This document shows positions 6,146 to 14,863 of a stretch of DNA of 32,718 nucleotides, piece by piece (within the stretch, counting starts at the first letter, position 1; each line of letters opens with the position of its first letter). The DNA is from Halanaerobiales bacterium. GTDB lineage: Bacteria > Bacillota > Halanaerobiia > Halanaerobiales > DTU029. The stretch spans positions 1 through 32,718 of the forward strand of contig JAKSCG010000121.1 of NCBI GenBank assembly GCA_022360715.1, read 5' to 3'. A program made the translations under genes and the position numbers. The notes under the pieces are model-generated. The model saw only the letters and a program-made list of their open reading frames with translations. It did not search any database and was not told the origin of the DNA.

Positions 6146-7975
6146 CTATATGGTTTTTTGTCTGATATCCCCCTCTTCTTCAATAAAACAGGTCCGGTTT
6201 AAGGCATTATAAACATTATAATGTGATTTACCGATACTTATTTTTACCCCGGGGTAGATCTTCTTGTTAACAACTATCCTGCCTGCATCTATCTTATCAT
6301 ATTTCTTTTCAAAATTCTCTAACTCCAGCTTTTTTCGATCAATATCTTCCTGTAATCGATTAGCGGTTGATTGCAACCGGATTAACATTAAATTCTTATC
6401 TTCGGGAAGAGTACCGATTTCACCCCTTAATTTTATTAAGATTTCGATCGCTTTCAAGGATTTATTCAGACTGCTCCGATCTTTTTTAATGACTTCCTCC
6501 AGCTCACCCATTTTGTTTTTTAATTGGGGATCAATCCCTACTTCCAGAATGGTAGCTGTCGCTAAGTGCGAGCCAATGATATTGGCTTCGATCGAATTCC
6601 CGGCCCTGATTACTCCACCCACCAGCAAACCTTTATTTTTAGTAACCTCTAATTTTTCGGCAACAGTAATGTGACTATGCATAATCGCATCACTAACCAA
6701 AATACTTTTTTCCGATTCAATTGTACCGTTCTCGACAAACTTGACGTTAACATTGCCTTTTGCTTTAATATGGCATTTATTCTTTCCGACAAAACCTTTT
6801 TGAATAATCACATCGCCACCGGCATCTATATCTGACGTAAAAACATGTCCCCTGACCTCAACATTACCACTGGCTTTAATTATAAACCCTTCCAATATAT
6901 TGCCTTTGATCAAAACATTACCGACAAAATCAATATTACCGGTACTTAAATCAACATCACCATTTACTTCATAATTGGGCAGGACATTAATCCGATTTCC
7001 ATCAACAACTACTTGGCCTAAAATTTTAGCTACCAGGGTCTCATCATCGCGCCTTTCAACATTTTTCCCCCCGGGTAACTCTTTATCCTTGGGCGGGGGA
7101 GGTGAAATCTCCTCGCCGGTAACAGCCTTACCCGGGATACCTGGTTCCGGAGGTTGTTTACTGACCAGGATATCACCAGGCTGAACATTATTGATTAAGC
7201 CCAGATCGTAATAATCAATACTACCGTCTTCCCTTTTGGTGCCGATCGATTTCTTTTTATCATCAAAATGATAAACAAGTTCGGCATCCTTTGCTTGTTC
7301 CGGAGGTTTCCCTTTTGCAATAAGGACTGATTCTAATTTTAGATCCTTATTAACCAGTTCATTTATTTTATCTTGATTAACCCCAAAGACTACCCGATTT
7401 TCATTTAATATTTTTATGATCTCAGCTGCGGTTAGTTTTTTACCTCCCAGAGCCGGATAATAGTTGAGATGAGCCGATAACTGATCCTGGCTGATCTTAA
7501 CCGCCACTTCGGCATCTCGATCCCGTTCCGGCAACCTGGGGGCTATTTTTTCCCATTGATTATTGCCCTCATGAATTGCTTCCTGAACTGTTGGCCAATC
7601 AATTTCAATAATCTCTTTTTCTTCGAGGGCTTGCTTAATCCTCTCATAACTAACAGGTTTTCCCGGCTCTTCCGGAGGTGTGACCCAGAGAAAAATCCCT
7701 TGAGCAGTAATTTTGATCCTAAAAGTGCCGTCTATCCCCAATTCAGTCGTCACAATATCCAGAATACCCTCCTCCCGTTTGGAAAGGAGACCGTCTTTAA
7801 CAATAATTTGATAGATGAATTTTCTACCAATACCAAGGAATCCGCTCTTTTTCCCCACCTGTTTGATTTCAAGTTGAATACTATCAAGATCAACTTCCGC
7901 ATCAGCAGCTAGTTGTTCTTGAGCAAGTCTTAACGCCTTCTCTTGATTAGCAGCCGTTATTTGTATTTCTTTCAT
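6146..7975 (-). CDS. FapA family (DUF342) protein with N-terminal Jag_N-like domain
   Basis: 609 residues. The first 60 look like a Jag_N domain: an AALRLAQEQL-type helix region and the motif KKSGFLGIGRKF at about 42-53. Next comes the FapA/DUF342 region with repeated short beta turns (for example NVEVRGHVFTSDIDAGGDVIIQKGFVG, about 375-400), which suggests a right-handed beta-helix. A coiled-coil helix pair follows near 490-560, then a final GVKISIGKSHYNV segment. FapA proteins are found in flagellar or polar clusters of Firmicutes and Vibrio; their biochemical role is poorly defined. Start: ATG at 7975; the TTG at 7978 is closer to the GGGGGA site (7 bases) and cannot be excluded. It lies just after fliA. 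Confidence 0.85.
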   Translation of the reverse strand: MKEIQITAANQEKALRLAQEQLAADAEVDLDSIQLEIKQVGKKSGFLGIGRKFIYQIIVKDGLLSKREEGILDIVTTELGIDGTFRIKITAQGIFLWVTPPEEPGKPVSYERIKQALEEKEIIEIDWPTVQEAIHEGNNQWEKIAPRLPERDRDAEVAVKISQDQLSAHLNYYPALGGKKLTAAEIIKILNENRVVFGVNQDKINELVNKDLKLESVLIAKGKPPEQAKDAELVYHFDDKKKSIGTKREDGSIDYYDLGLINNVQPGDILVSKQPPEPGIPGKAVTGEEISPPPPKDKELPGGKNVERRDDETLVAKILGQVVVDGNRINVLPNYEVNGDVDLSTGNIDFVGNVLIKGNILEGFIIKASGNVEVRGHVFTSDIDAGGDVIIQKGFVGKNKCHIKAKGNVNVKFVENGTIESEKSILVSDAIMHSHITVAEKLEVTKNKGLLVGGVIRAGNSIEANIIGSHLATATILEVGIDPQLKNKMGELEEVIKKDRSSLNKSLKAIEILIKLRGEIGTLPEDKNLMLIRLQSTANRLQEDIDRKKLELENFEKKYDKIDAGRIVVNKKIYPGVKISIGKSHYNVYNALNRTCFIEEEGDIRQKTI

Positions 7976-7999
7976 CAAAATATTATCCCCCTTTCTTCA

Positions 8000-8767
8000 C
8001 TACAACAATGATTCCCTTTTTTTGGCCAAAGCCCCCCGCAAACGATAAATTGCCTTTTTGTGCAATTGCGAAACCCTGGCCGGGGTTAACTTCATAACTT
8101 CTGCAATCTCATTTTGAGTTAGTTCTTCATAATAATAGAGCGAAATAACCAGGGCTTCAGAGTCATTTAAGCGATCAATACTCTCTGCCAGCAAGCGTTC
8201 TCGGCATTGTCGTTGATACTGGTTTTCCGGGCGCCACTTCTGGTCGTCTTCGAGGAGATTTAATAATGTCGTATCACCGACCTGTCCATAGAGCGAAACC
8301 CATTGGGCGGAATAAAGCTGCTGAAACAATTTACTGACCTTTTCCCGGGAAATATCCAGGACGGTAACCAATTCTTCAATGGATGGCCTTCTACCAGATT
8401 TTTGCGCAAAACTCTCAACTGCTTCCTGCAATCGCTTACCGTCCCGGCGCAGTGAATAGGGTAGCCAATCCAGTTTTCTTAAGTGATCGATCATCTCACC
8501 CCTGATTCTTTGCGCAGCATAAGTTTTGAATTTTATTCCTTTTTTATAATCAAATTTATTAATTGCATCAATTAGTCCGATAATTCCGTAGCTCTCTAGA
8601 TCTTCTTGTTCAATAAAATTAGGTACAACCATTTTAAGACGACCGGCCTGATATTTGACCTGAGGTAAATACTTGATAATTAATTGCTGTCGAGCCTCCA
8701 GTGATTGCTTCTCCTTAAATTCCTGCCATAGACGTTCTTCCTCAAAATTATGGTTATTTAGTGGCAT
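8000..8767 (-). CDS. fliA: RNA polymerase sigma factor for flagellar operon (FliA/SigD)
   Basis: 255 residues, family length. Region 2 is clear (VKYQAGRLKMVVPNFIEQEDL, then SYGIIGLIDAINKFD and KFKTYAAQRIRGEMIDHLRKLDW). Region 3 follows, and region 4 has the helix-turn-helix ELTQNEIAEVMKLTPARVSQLHKKAIYRLR near 212-241. It directs transcription of late flagellar genes such as flagellin, none of which lie in this window. Its anti-sigma factor FlgM is not here either. Sitting near the end of the operon, as sigD does in B. subtilis, means its level depends on long transcripts reaching it. An AGAGG site precedes the ATG. I found no convincing FliA-type promoter in the window. Confidence 0.95.
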   Translation of the reverse strand: MPLNNHNFEEERLWQEFKEKQSLEARQQLIIKYLPQVKYQAGRLKMVVPNFIEQEDLESYGIIGLIDAINKFDYKKGIKFKTYAAQRIRGEMIDHLRKLDWLPYSLRRDGKRLQEAVESFAQKSGRRPSIEELVTVLDISREKVSKLFQQLYSAQWVSLYGQVGDTTLLNLLEDDQKWRPENQYQRQCRERLLAESIDRLNDSEALVISLYYYEELTQNEIAEVMKLTPARVSQLHKKAIYRLRGALAKKRESLL

Positions 8768-8789
8768 AATCCTCTCTTCTCACCTCGAT

Positions 8790-9074
8790 TCAAGAATTTT
8801 CATTCCCCTCATGCTCGGAAGTATCAACAGTCTCTATCACAGGAGGGTCAAGTGCTGAAAAATCTTTATTAACTTCCGCTGGCTGTTTTCCTCCCCTGGG
8901 GAGTTTAGTTAGGATAAAAACCAGGAACCAACTGCCTGTTCCCACTAAGAACAGAGCGATTATCCCCTTCAACAAAATGGTTGCTAGCGATAAATTCAAC
9001 AACACCCCGGATAAAACGGCAATTATGTAAGCAATGGTACCGCTCAAAAGTGCAAGCAATAGCCGGTCTTTCAT
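8790..9074 (-). CDS. Small two-helix membrane protein of unknown function
   Basis: 94 residues, unrecognised. Two transmembrane helices are visible (about 5-27 and 33-56), separated by a short turn. A soluble, mostly acidic tail rich in D, E and T (about 60-94) follows, with no motif I can name. Orientation cannot be decided with confidence. It starts immediately after the stop of the PilZ gene with no spacer, using an AAGGATTG site inside that gene, so translation is probably coupled. The fliA gene follows after 22 bases. The position suggests a role with the c-di-GMP effector or sigma factor, but nothing in the protein shows this. Confidence 0.75.
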   Translation of the reverse strand: MKDRLLLALLSGTIAYIIAVLSGVLLNLSLATILLKGIIALFLVGTGSWFLVFILTKLPRGGKQPAEVNKDFSALDPPVIETVDTSEHEGNENS

Positions 9075-9719
9075 CTATAACAATCCTTTCTTGCGCATCT
9101 TTCGTTGTCTTTCAAATAACCAAGCAATCATCTTTTCTCTAACTAGATCATCTATTTCAATAAACTTAATGCCCAGGGCCAATCCGTCGGGCAATTCGGT
9201 CAGATTAACTGCCCGGGATATAATAGCGATATTTTCCAGGGTAGGTATCTGTAAATAAATCTCCATTAGGGTATCCTGAAAGATCACACTATTAGCGACC
9301 ATTTTAATCCCACCACCACTTATATCAATCGTTGTCGTTTCTTTAAAACCCCCGATCGGTTTCAGCTCAGCATCAAGCAATCGATATTTTACCCTTTCCT
9401 TGACTTCTAATCTAAAATAATCCCGACGTTGGATCCGCTTTTTAGCCCAGGGGTAATTTAGAATTAACAACGGGACTGATTTAATCGCTCGATCAATAAT
9501 CTCGGTTTGATAAGTATAAGCTGCCTGCTCACCGGTAAAATACATTTCAATGGCCAGACCGACCCTTAACGGAACAATTTCCCCGTGGACAAAAGGTGTA
9601 TTGACCTTAATATTCAGCTTGGAAACATCGGCTATTTTGCTGAGATAAGCCCCCTGGTAAGGTCTGTCTTTGACGATTAGTTCAAACATCTTATTTATTT
9701 TAATATGATTAGTCTTCAT
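9075..9719 (-). CDS. PilZ domain protein, YcgR-like flagellar brake
   Basis: 214 residues. The N-terminal half is a YcgR-type domain. The C-terminal half is a PilZ domain with both c-di-GMP contacts: RRDYFR at about 98-103 (the RxxxR type) and DISGGG at about 132-137 (the DxSxxG type). Such proteins bind cyclic di-GMP and slow or stop the motor by touching FliG/FliM or MotA. A receptor inside the operon ties motility to this second messenger. Start: ATG at 9719, about 5-6 bases after GGGGTG; the longer frame starts at a GTG within that site. It lies between flhG and the small membrane protein. Binding is predicted from motifs only. Confidence 0.9.
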   Translation of the reverse strand: MKTNHIKINKMFELIVKDRPYQGAYLSKIADVSKLNIKVNTPFVHGEIVPLRVGLAIEMYFTGEQAAYTYQTEIIDRAIKSVPLLILNYPWAKKRIQRRDYFRLEVKERVKYRLLDAELKPIGGFKETTTIDISGGGIKMVANSVIFQDTLMEIYLQIPTLENIAIISRAVNLTELPDGLALGIKFIEIDDLVREKMIAWLFERQRKMRKKGLL

Positions 9720-9750
9720 CTCGATCACCCCGTTTAGATCATAACTATTC

Positions 9751-10608
9751 TTATTTAAATAAACCCAAAAAACGGTCGGTAAAACCCCCTAATCCCTTAG
9801 GATTTTGACTGGTTTTGATATTGACTATATGTCGCCCCAGGTTCATGATCGCCCGAGCCGCTTTGCTTTTTGGAAAAAGTTCAAGCAAGGCGCTCTGTTT
9901 CTTTACGGCCTTACGCACATGGATATCAAATGGGATCAGTCCGATTATCTCAACCGTAATACTCAGGTATTCCAGAATGACAGTTTTCATTCTGTTCGCT
10001 ACCTCAATCCCTTCCTGATAAGAATTAAACTGATTAATTAACAGACCGATCCGACAATTATCATGATGATTATTAAGAATTTTGATTAGACTATAGGCAT
10101 CCATAATAGCAGTCGGTTCAGGGGTTAAGACCACGATAACTTCATCACAGGCTGAGATAAAATTAATATTACTTTTATGGATTCCGGCACCGATATCGAC
10201 AAAGATCAGATCATAGATTGCACCTAGCTGGGCCGAGGCATCCATCAACCTTTTCGCCTCAGTTGAACTAATATTAACTAAGGTCTCAATTCCGGAAGTT
10301 CCCGGTAGTATATCCAACCCTTCCGGCCCTTTCAACAAGGTCTCCCCCAGGCTACATTTCCCCTGTAAAACATGACTTAAATTGTACCGGCCGGTTAGGC
10401 CCAATAAAACATCAATATTAGCCATTCCGAGGTCAGCATCAAGGACTAACACCCGCTGATTCAGCCTCTGTAGGGCCAGACCCAGATTAACAGTTATATG
10501 AGTCTTGCCAACGCCTCCCTTACCACTGGCAATAGCGATTATTCTGGTATTAGTCTTCCCGCTTTCTCCCCGGGTTTTTTGCCGTAAATTATTAGCCTGA
10601 TCAAACAT
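9751..10608 (-). CDS. flhG: MinD-like ATPase FlhG (FleN/YlxH)
   Basis: 285 residues. It has the deviant Walker A motif KGGVGKTH at about 30-37, a DADLGMANIDVLLG block at 57-70 and FVDIGAG further on, all as in FlhG/FleN. The C-terminus (GGFTDRFLGLFK) is an amphipathic helix like the MinD membrane anchor. FlhG is a membrane-switching ATPase that controls flagellar number and helps assemble the cytoplasmic ring (FliM/FliY), and it stimulates the FlhF GTPase through its N-terminal peptide. That peptide here is FDQANNLRQ, the DQAxxLR type known from the family. The ATG overlaps the end of flhF by 8 bases, so the pair is translationally coupled. Confidence 0.95.
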   Translation of the reverse strand: MFDQANNLRQKTRGESGKTNTRIIAIASGKGGVGKTHITVNLGLALQRLNQRVLVLDADLGMANIDVLLGLTGRYNLSHVLQGKCSLGETLLKGPEGLDILPGTSGIETLVNISSTEAKRLMDASAQLGAIYDLIFVDIGAGIHKSNINFISACDEVIVVLTPEPTAIMDAYSLIKILNNHHDNCRIGLLINQFNSYQEGIEVANRMKTVILEYLSITVEIIGLIPFDIHVRKAVKKQSALLELFPKSKAARAIMNLGRHIVNIKTSQNPKGLGGFTDRFLGLFK

Positions 10609-11665
10609 TTAGATCACCCAGCAGATAATCGGTTAGAGAGTTCGGGGCGGCCGGTCTAATATCATCAGGCACGTCCTGGCCAAAAGTTATATAGGAAAAA
10701 GGGAGTTTGTATTTGTTTTTTAAATTTATGATGTCACCGAAGGCAACCGTTTCATCCAGTTTAGTTAATAACAGTTTATCAGGACTTAAAATCGAAAATT
10801 CGTTAATAATCTCGTTAATAACTCTACTTTTGGTATTAAGACCGATAATCAGATGGGTTTCATTGACGATATCCCGGGTCATCAACTTCTTTAGTTTGCC
10901 TAATTGAATTCGATCGTTCCAACTAGTCCCAACCGTATCTAATAAAATTAAGTCATAATTATCTTTTAAATCTTCATTAACCAGCTTCAATAACTCTGTT
11001 TGATTGTAGATAACATGTAAGGGAATATTAATTATTTCACTATATGTTCTAAGCTGTTGCACGGCGGCGATTCGATAGGTATCAGCAGTAATCAGACAGA
11101 CCCTTTTCTTTTCGTCCAGGGCAAAACGAGCAGACAGTTTAGCAATCGTCGTTGTTTTTCCCACCCCGGTTGGCCCAATAAAAGCTACTACTTTTGTGTC
11201 GTTTCCCGGCATAATCGGTTGGCCCTCTCCCAGATATTGTCCGATTATTCTTCTGATCTCCAATAATAAATCCTGCTCCGGATTTGCTTCTTGCTTGATC
11301 AATTTAATTAACTCAATATTATATTCCCGAGCAACCCCTTGACGGTTTAGGTACTGATAGAGAATAGTCAATTCTTCTGATAAGTCATGTCTAAATTTAT
11401 CTGTCTGCCACTGATTATGCATGTCCTGGATCATGGTCTTTAAATCATTAATATCCTTTACAGTTAGTAAATTACTATCTTTCTCCTGCTTTCTTTTTTC
11501 TTCAACCCCGGCTACAACTTCAACTACATCTTTGGTAAACATCCCAAGAATACCGCCTTTTTTTAACTTATGAGTATTAAGTATAATTGCATCAGGACCC
11601 AGCTCTGCTTTGATTTTAAAGATCACATCCTGAACAGTTTCACCCACATATTTTTTAATGCGCAA
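10601..11665 (-). CDS. flhF: SRP-type GTPase FlhF
   Basis: 354 residues. It has an N-terminal basic B domain (MRIKKYVGETVQDVI...), then an SRP GTPase core: P-loop GPTGVGKTT at 164-172, ADTYRIAAVQQL at 194-205, DTVG at 243-246 and TKLDE at 301-305. FlhF marks where a flagellum is built. The G3 motif differs from the usual DTAGR: it reads DTVGTSWND, losing the alanine and arginine. The start is TTG, about 6 bases after GGTGA; it gives the family N-terminus, so I accept it. The gene begins one base after the flhA stop and overlaps flhG. No Walker lysine or other catalytic loss is seen. Confidence 0.94.
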   Translation of the reverse strand: MRIKKYVGETVQDVIFKIKAELGPDAIILNTHKLKKGGILGMFTKDVVEVVAGVEEKRKQEKDSNLLTVKDINDLKTMIQDMHNQWQTDKFRHDLSEELTILYQYLNRQGVAREYNIELIKLIKQEANPEQDLLLEIRRIIGQYLGEGQPIMPGNDTKVVAFIGPTGVGKTTTIAKLSARFALDEKKRVCLITADTYRIAAVQQLRTYSEIINIPLHVIYNQTELLKLVNEDLKDNYDLILLDTVGTSWNDRIQLGKLKKLMTRDIVNETHLIIGLNTKSRVINEIINEFSILSPDKLLLTKLDETVAFGDIINLKNKYKLPFSYITFGQDVPDDIRPAAPNSLTDYLLGDLNV

Positions 11666-11666
11666 A

Positions 11667-13739
11667 CTAATTCACCGTCCCCAAAACCTGTAGATTAAGG
11701 TCTGCTTCCAGCTCATTATAAGATATCACTACTAGCTCTTTTAGTGAGCGGTAAGTCAATTCCTTTAAGGGTCTTCGCAACATCGGAGCAGTCAACACGA
11801 CCGGCTGATGGCCTTGTTCCAGTAAAAGTTGAACCTGACCGGCAATTTTTTGAATTAACTCCTGGGCTTTAGCCGGTTCAAGGGTAAAATAATTACCCTG
11901 ATCGGATTGGCCCAAAGACTGGACAAGATTATCCTCTAATTGGGGGTCCAATGTTACCACAGATAGTGTTCGATCATTTCCCTGATACAGACTACTGATC
12001 TGTCGGGAAAGGGCTTGCCTGACATATTCGGTTAACAAGTGAATATCTTTAGTTTTAGTTACATAATCAGCCAGTGTCTCCAAAATAGTTACCATATTTT
12101 TAATCGGGATACCCTCCCACAATAAATTCTGTAACACCTTCTGGATCTCACCCATGGTCATTAAGTCAGGAAGTAATTCGTCAATAACTGCTGAATATTC
12201 TTCGCGGAGATTATCCAGCATCGCTTTGACTTCTTGCCGACCCAATAATTCATGGGCATGAACCCTGATTATTTCAGTCAGATGTGTCGCCATCACTGAA
12301 GGGGGATCTACAACAGTGTAGTTATCCAGCTCAGCCACCTCTTTCTGTTTTTTACTAATCCAAATTGCCGGAGTTCCAAAAGCAGGTTCTTTGGTCTCAA
12401 TACCCTTAATTTCTTTGCTGGTTATACCGGAATCCATGGCCAGATAATGATCCGGCATGATTTCATACCTGCCTATTTCGACCCCATTAAGCTTAATCCG
12501 ATAAAGATTTGCTTCTAACTGAAGATTATCAAGAATCCGGACTGCCGGAATAACTATCCCCATCTCCATAGCCATTTGCCTTCTAACCATTGCCACTCTT
12601 TCCAAAAAGTTACCTCCCTGCTCGGGAAGAACCAGTGAGATTAGATTATATCCCACTTCTACCTCCAGCGGATCTACTTTTAGCAGCCCGCTCAACTCTT
12701 CCCCCTGGTAAGGTAATAACTGCTGAACTTCTTCTTCGGTAACGGCCGTCTGTTCTTTACTGTAGTCAGTTTTGAATAAAAAGCCGATTACTCCCACGAT
12801 ACCGGCCAGTGTTGCAAAAGGAACAGTCGGTAGTCCGGGCATAACCCCCAGTGCCAGCAAGACAGCAGATGTAATCCAAAGGGCTTTGGGTTGGGCGGTA
12901 AGCTGACCTGTCATCTCCTCACCCATATTGGAATCAGAAGCAGCCCTGGTAACTAAAAGTCCGGTGGCGGTGGATATTAACAAGGCCGGAATCTGGCTGA
13001 TCAAACCATCACCAACCGTTAAAAGGGTATAATTCTGGGCTGCTTCTAATAGGGGCATCCCCTGCTGTAGTACCCCAATCACCAGTCCGCCAATGATATT
13101 AATCCCGGTAATAATGATTGCCGCAATCGCGTCTCCTTTGACAAATTTACTGGCCCCGTCCATCGCCCCGTAAAAATCGGCTTCCTGCCGTATCTTATTC
13201 CGCTGTTCCTGGGCCTGTTGCTCATTAATAATCCCGGCATTTAAATCGGCATCAATACTCATCTGTTTACCGGGCATCGCATCAAGGGTAAAACGGGCTG
13301 CTACCTCGGCGACCCTTTCCGCTCCTTTAGTAATTACAATAAATTGGATTACGATAATAATCAGAAAAATAATTAGGCCGACCACATAATTTCCACCAAC
13401 AACAAAGTTCCCAAAGCTATTAATAATTTTCCCGGCATAACCCTGTCCCAGAATTAATCTGGTACTGGATATATTCAGCCCCAAACGAAAGATCGTCGCA
13501 AATAATAGCAGGGACGGAAAGACTGATAAATGCAGGGATTCAGTCGTATAGACAGTTACCAGGATAACTACCATTGAAAAGGTAATATTAGCCGTCAGTA
13601 GTATATCCAGCACAAAGGTGGGCATCGGGATAATGAACATGATTAAGATCCCTACTATGGCCAGTGCAAAAACTATATCACTATTTTGATTAAGCTGTTG
13701 GACCATCGTATTTCTAGTAGTTGTAGTTGTAGACGGCAC
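11667..13739 (-). CDS. flhA: Flagellar export gate protein FlhA
   Basis: 690 residues, family length. The N-terminal half (to about 330) has some eight hydrophobic helices. It contains the FHIPEP signature region with RVAEVAARFTLDAMPGKQMS and DADLNAGII. The C-terminal cytosolic half (about 350-690) forms the ring that docks export chaperones and cargo. FlhA is the ion-driven core of the flagellar type III export apparatus. The start is GTG at 13739, about 8 bases after GGAAAGGGG; a later ATG at 13706 has no ribosome-binding site. A short threonine run (TTTTT) follows the start. It lies between flhB and flhF as in Bacillus and Clostridium. Confidence 0.97.
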   Translation of the reverse strand: MPSTTTTTRNTMVQQLNQNSDIVFALAIVGILIMFIIPMPTFVLDILLTANITFSMVVILVTVYTTESLHLSVFPSLLLFATIFRLGLNISSTRLILGQGYAGKIINSFGNFVVGGNYVVGLIIFLIIIVIQFIVITKGAERVAEVAARFTLDAMPGKQMSIDADLNAGIINEQQAQEQRNKIRQEADFYGAMDGASKFVKGDAIAAIIITGINIIGGLVIGVLQQGMPLLEAAQNYTLLTVGDGLISQIPALLISTATGLLVTRAASDSNMGEEMTGQLTAQPKALWITSAVLLALGVMPGLPTVPFATLAGIVGVIGFLFKTDYSKEQTAVTEEEVQQLLPYQGEELSGLLKVDPLEVEVGYNLISLVLPEQGGNFLERVAMVRRQMAMEMGIVIPAVRILDNLQLEANLYRIKLNGVEIGRYEIMPDHYLAMDSGITSKEIKGIETKEPAFGTPAIWISKKQKEVAELDNYTVVDPPSVMATHLTEIIRVHAHELLGRQEVKAMLDNLREEYSAVIDELLPDLMTMGEIQKVLQNLLWEGIPIKNMVTILETLADYVTKTKDIHLLTEYVRQALSRQISSLYQGNDRTLSVVTLDPQLEDNLVQSLGQSDQGNYFTLEPAKAQELIQKIAGQVQLLLEQGHQPVVLTAPMLRRPLKELTYRSLKELVVISYNELEADLNLQVLGTVN

Positions 13740-13782
13740 AGTATAAACCCCTTTCCCGCTTACTTTTGTTTATTCTTTAAAC

Positions 13783-14853
13783 CTATCTGTATTTTTTACT
13801 GCTTCGATAGACAAAGGCTAAAACCTCGGCTACGGCCTGATATAAATCTACCGGGATCTCATCTCCGATCTCGGTTCCCGCATTCAATGCCCGGGCCAGC
13901 GGTTTGTTCTCCACAATCGCAATCTTTAACTCTTGGGCCTTTTCCTTGATTTTTTCAGCCAGAAACCCTTCCCCTTTCGCCACTACAACCGGGGTTTCCA
14001 TTGTATCAAGATCAAACTTGAGGGCTATCGCCAGGTGAGTAGGATTGGTAATAACCACATCGGCCTCTTCCATTGCTTTGATCATCCGATTAAGACTCAT
14101 CTTCATCTGTTTCTGCCGTCGTTTTGATTTAATCTGCGGGTCACCCTCGACCTCTTTATGCTCCTGTTTCACTTCATATTTGGACATCCGTAAATTCTTT
14201 AAATGGTCATAACGCTGATAGAGATAATCCGCTACTCCCAGGATAACCATAAAGATAATAACCGAAATACCGATTTTGAAGATCAAACTGCCAACAAAGA
14301 GCAATGCCGGTTCAAAACCTTGCTGGGTCAAAGTCATCAACTTTGGCCAGGCCCCTCTTAACTGAAAATAGGTGATAATCCCGATTAAAGCGGCTTTAGC
14401 CAGAGATTTAAGCAGCTCAACCAATGATTTCAGGGAGAATAGTTTTTTAAAGCCGGAAATCGGATTGATCTTACTGAGCTTAGGTAATAATAATTTTGGT
14501 GTAAAAAGGGGACCCACCTGCAAAAAGGTAACCAGCCCACCCAAAATTGTTGCTGTTAACATAATTGGGGCAACTATTTTTATCGTCCGAAAGAAGAGAT
14601 CCAGGATCAGGGTCAGAACACCTTCCGGCGATATATTGGGTATATGCTCCATACTCAAGGAAAATCTCATACTGTCGGCCATTAAATGAAGCATATCTTG
14701 AAAAATAAAGTAAAGAACCAGAAAACTACCCAACAAGGAAAATGCGGTACCCAATTCCTTGCTCTGAGCAACCTGCCCATCTTCTCTTGCTTTCTGCAAT
14801 CGCTTCGCCGTCGGTTGTTCCGTCTTTTCACCGGTAGGACTATCGGCCATCAT
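13783..14853 (-). CDS. flhB: Flagellar export switch protein FlhB
   Basis: 356 residues. The N-terminal motif GEKTEQPTAKRLQKAREDGQVAQSKE is typical, followed by four hydrophobic helices. A charged linker then leads to the cytosolic domain with NPTH at about 270-273, the self-cleavage site that switches export from rod and hook parts to filament parts. FlhB sits in the export gate with FlhA, FliP, FliQ and FliR. Two ATG codons are adjacent (14853 and 14850) after AAAGGGGGGAGA; the second has the better spacing, so the true start may be 3 bases later. It begins 10 bases after the fliR stop; a 43-base gap leads to flhA. Confidence 0.97.
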   Translation of the reverse strand: MMADSPTGEKTEQPTAKRLQKAREDGQVAQSKELGTAFSLLGSFLVLYFIFQDMLHLMADSMRFSLSMEHIPNISPEGVLTLILDLFFRTIKIVAPIMLTATILGGLVTFLQVGPLFTPKLLLPKLSKINPISGFKKLFSLKSLVELLKSLAKAALIGIITYFQLRGAWPKLMTLTQQGFEPALLFVGSLIFKIGISVIIFMVILGVADYLYQRYDHLKNLRMSKYEVKQEHKEVEGDPQIKSKRRQKQMKMSLNRMIKAMEEADVVITNPTHLAIALKFDLDTMETPVVVAKGEGFLAEKIKEKAQELKIAIVENKPLARALNAGTEIGDEIPVDLYQAVAEVLAFVYRSSKKYR

Positions 14854-14863
14854 TCTCCCCCCT

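Noticed and set aside
6264..6674. Plus-strand open frame of 136 residues
   Set aside because: It is antisense to the FapA coding region, with serine-rich, low-information translation and no domain.
8768..8789. Terminator or promoter between the small membrane gene and fliA
   Set aside because: The gap is only 22 bases and holds just a ribosome-binding site; no hairpin or promoter hexamers.
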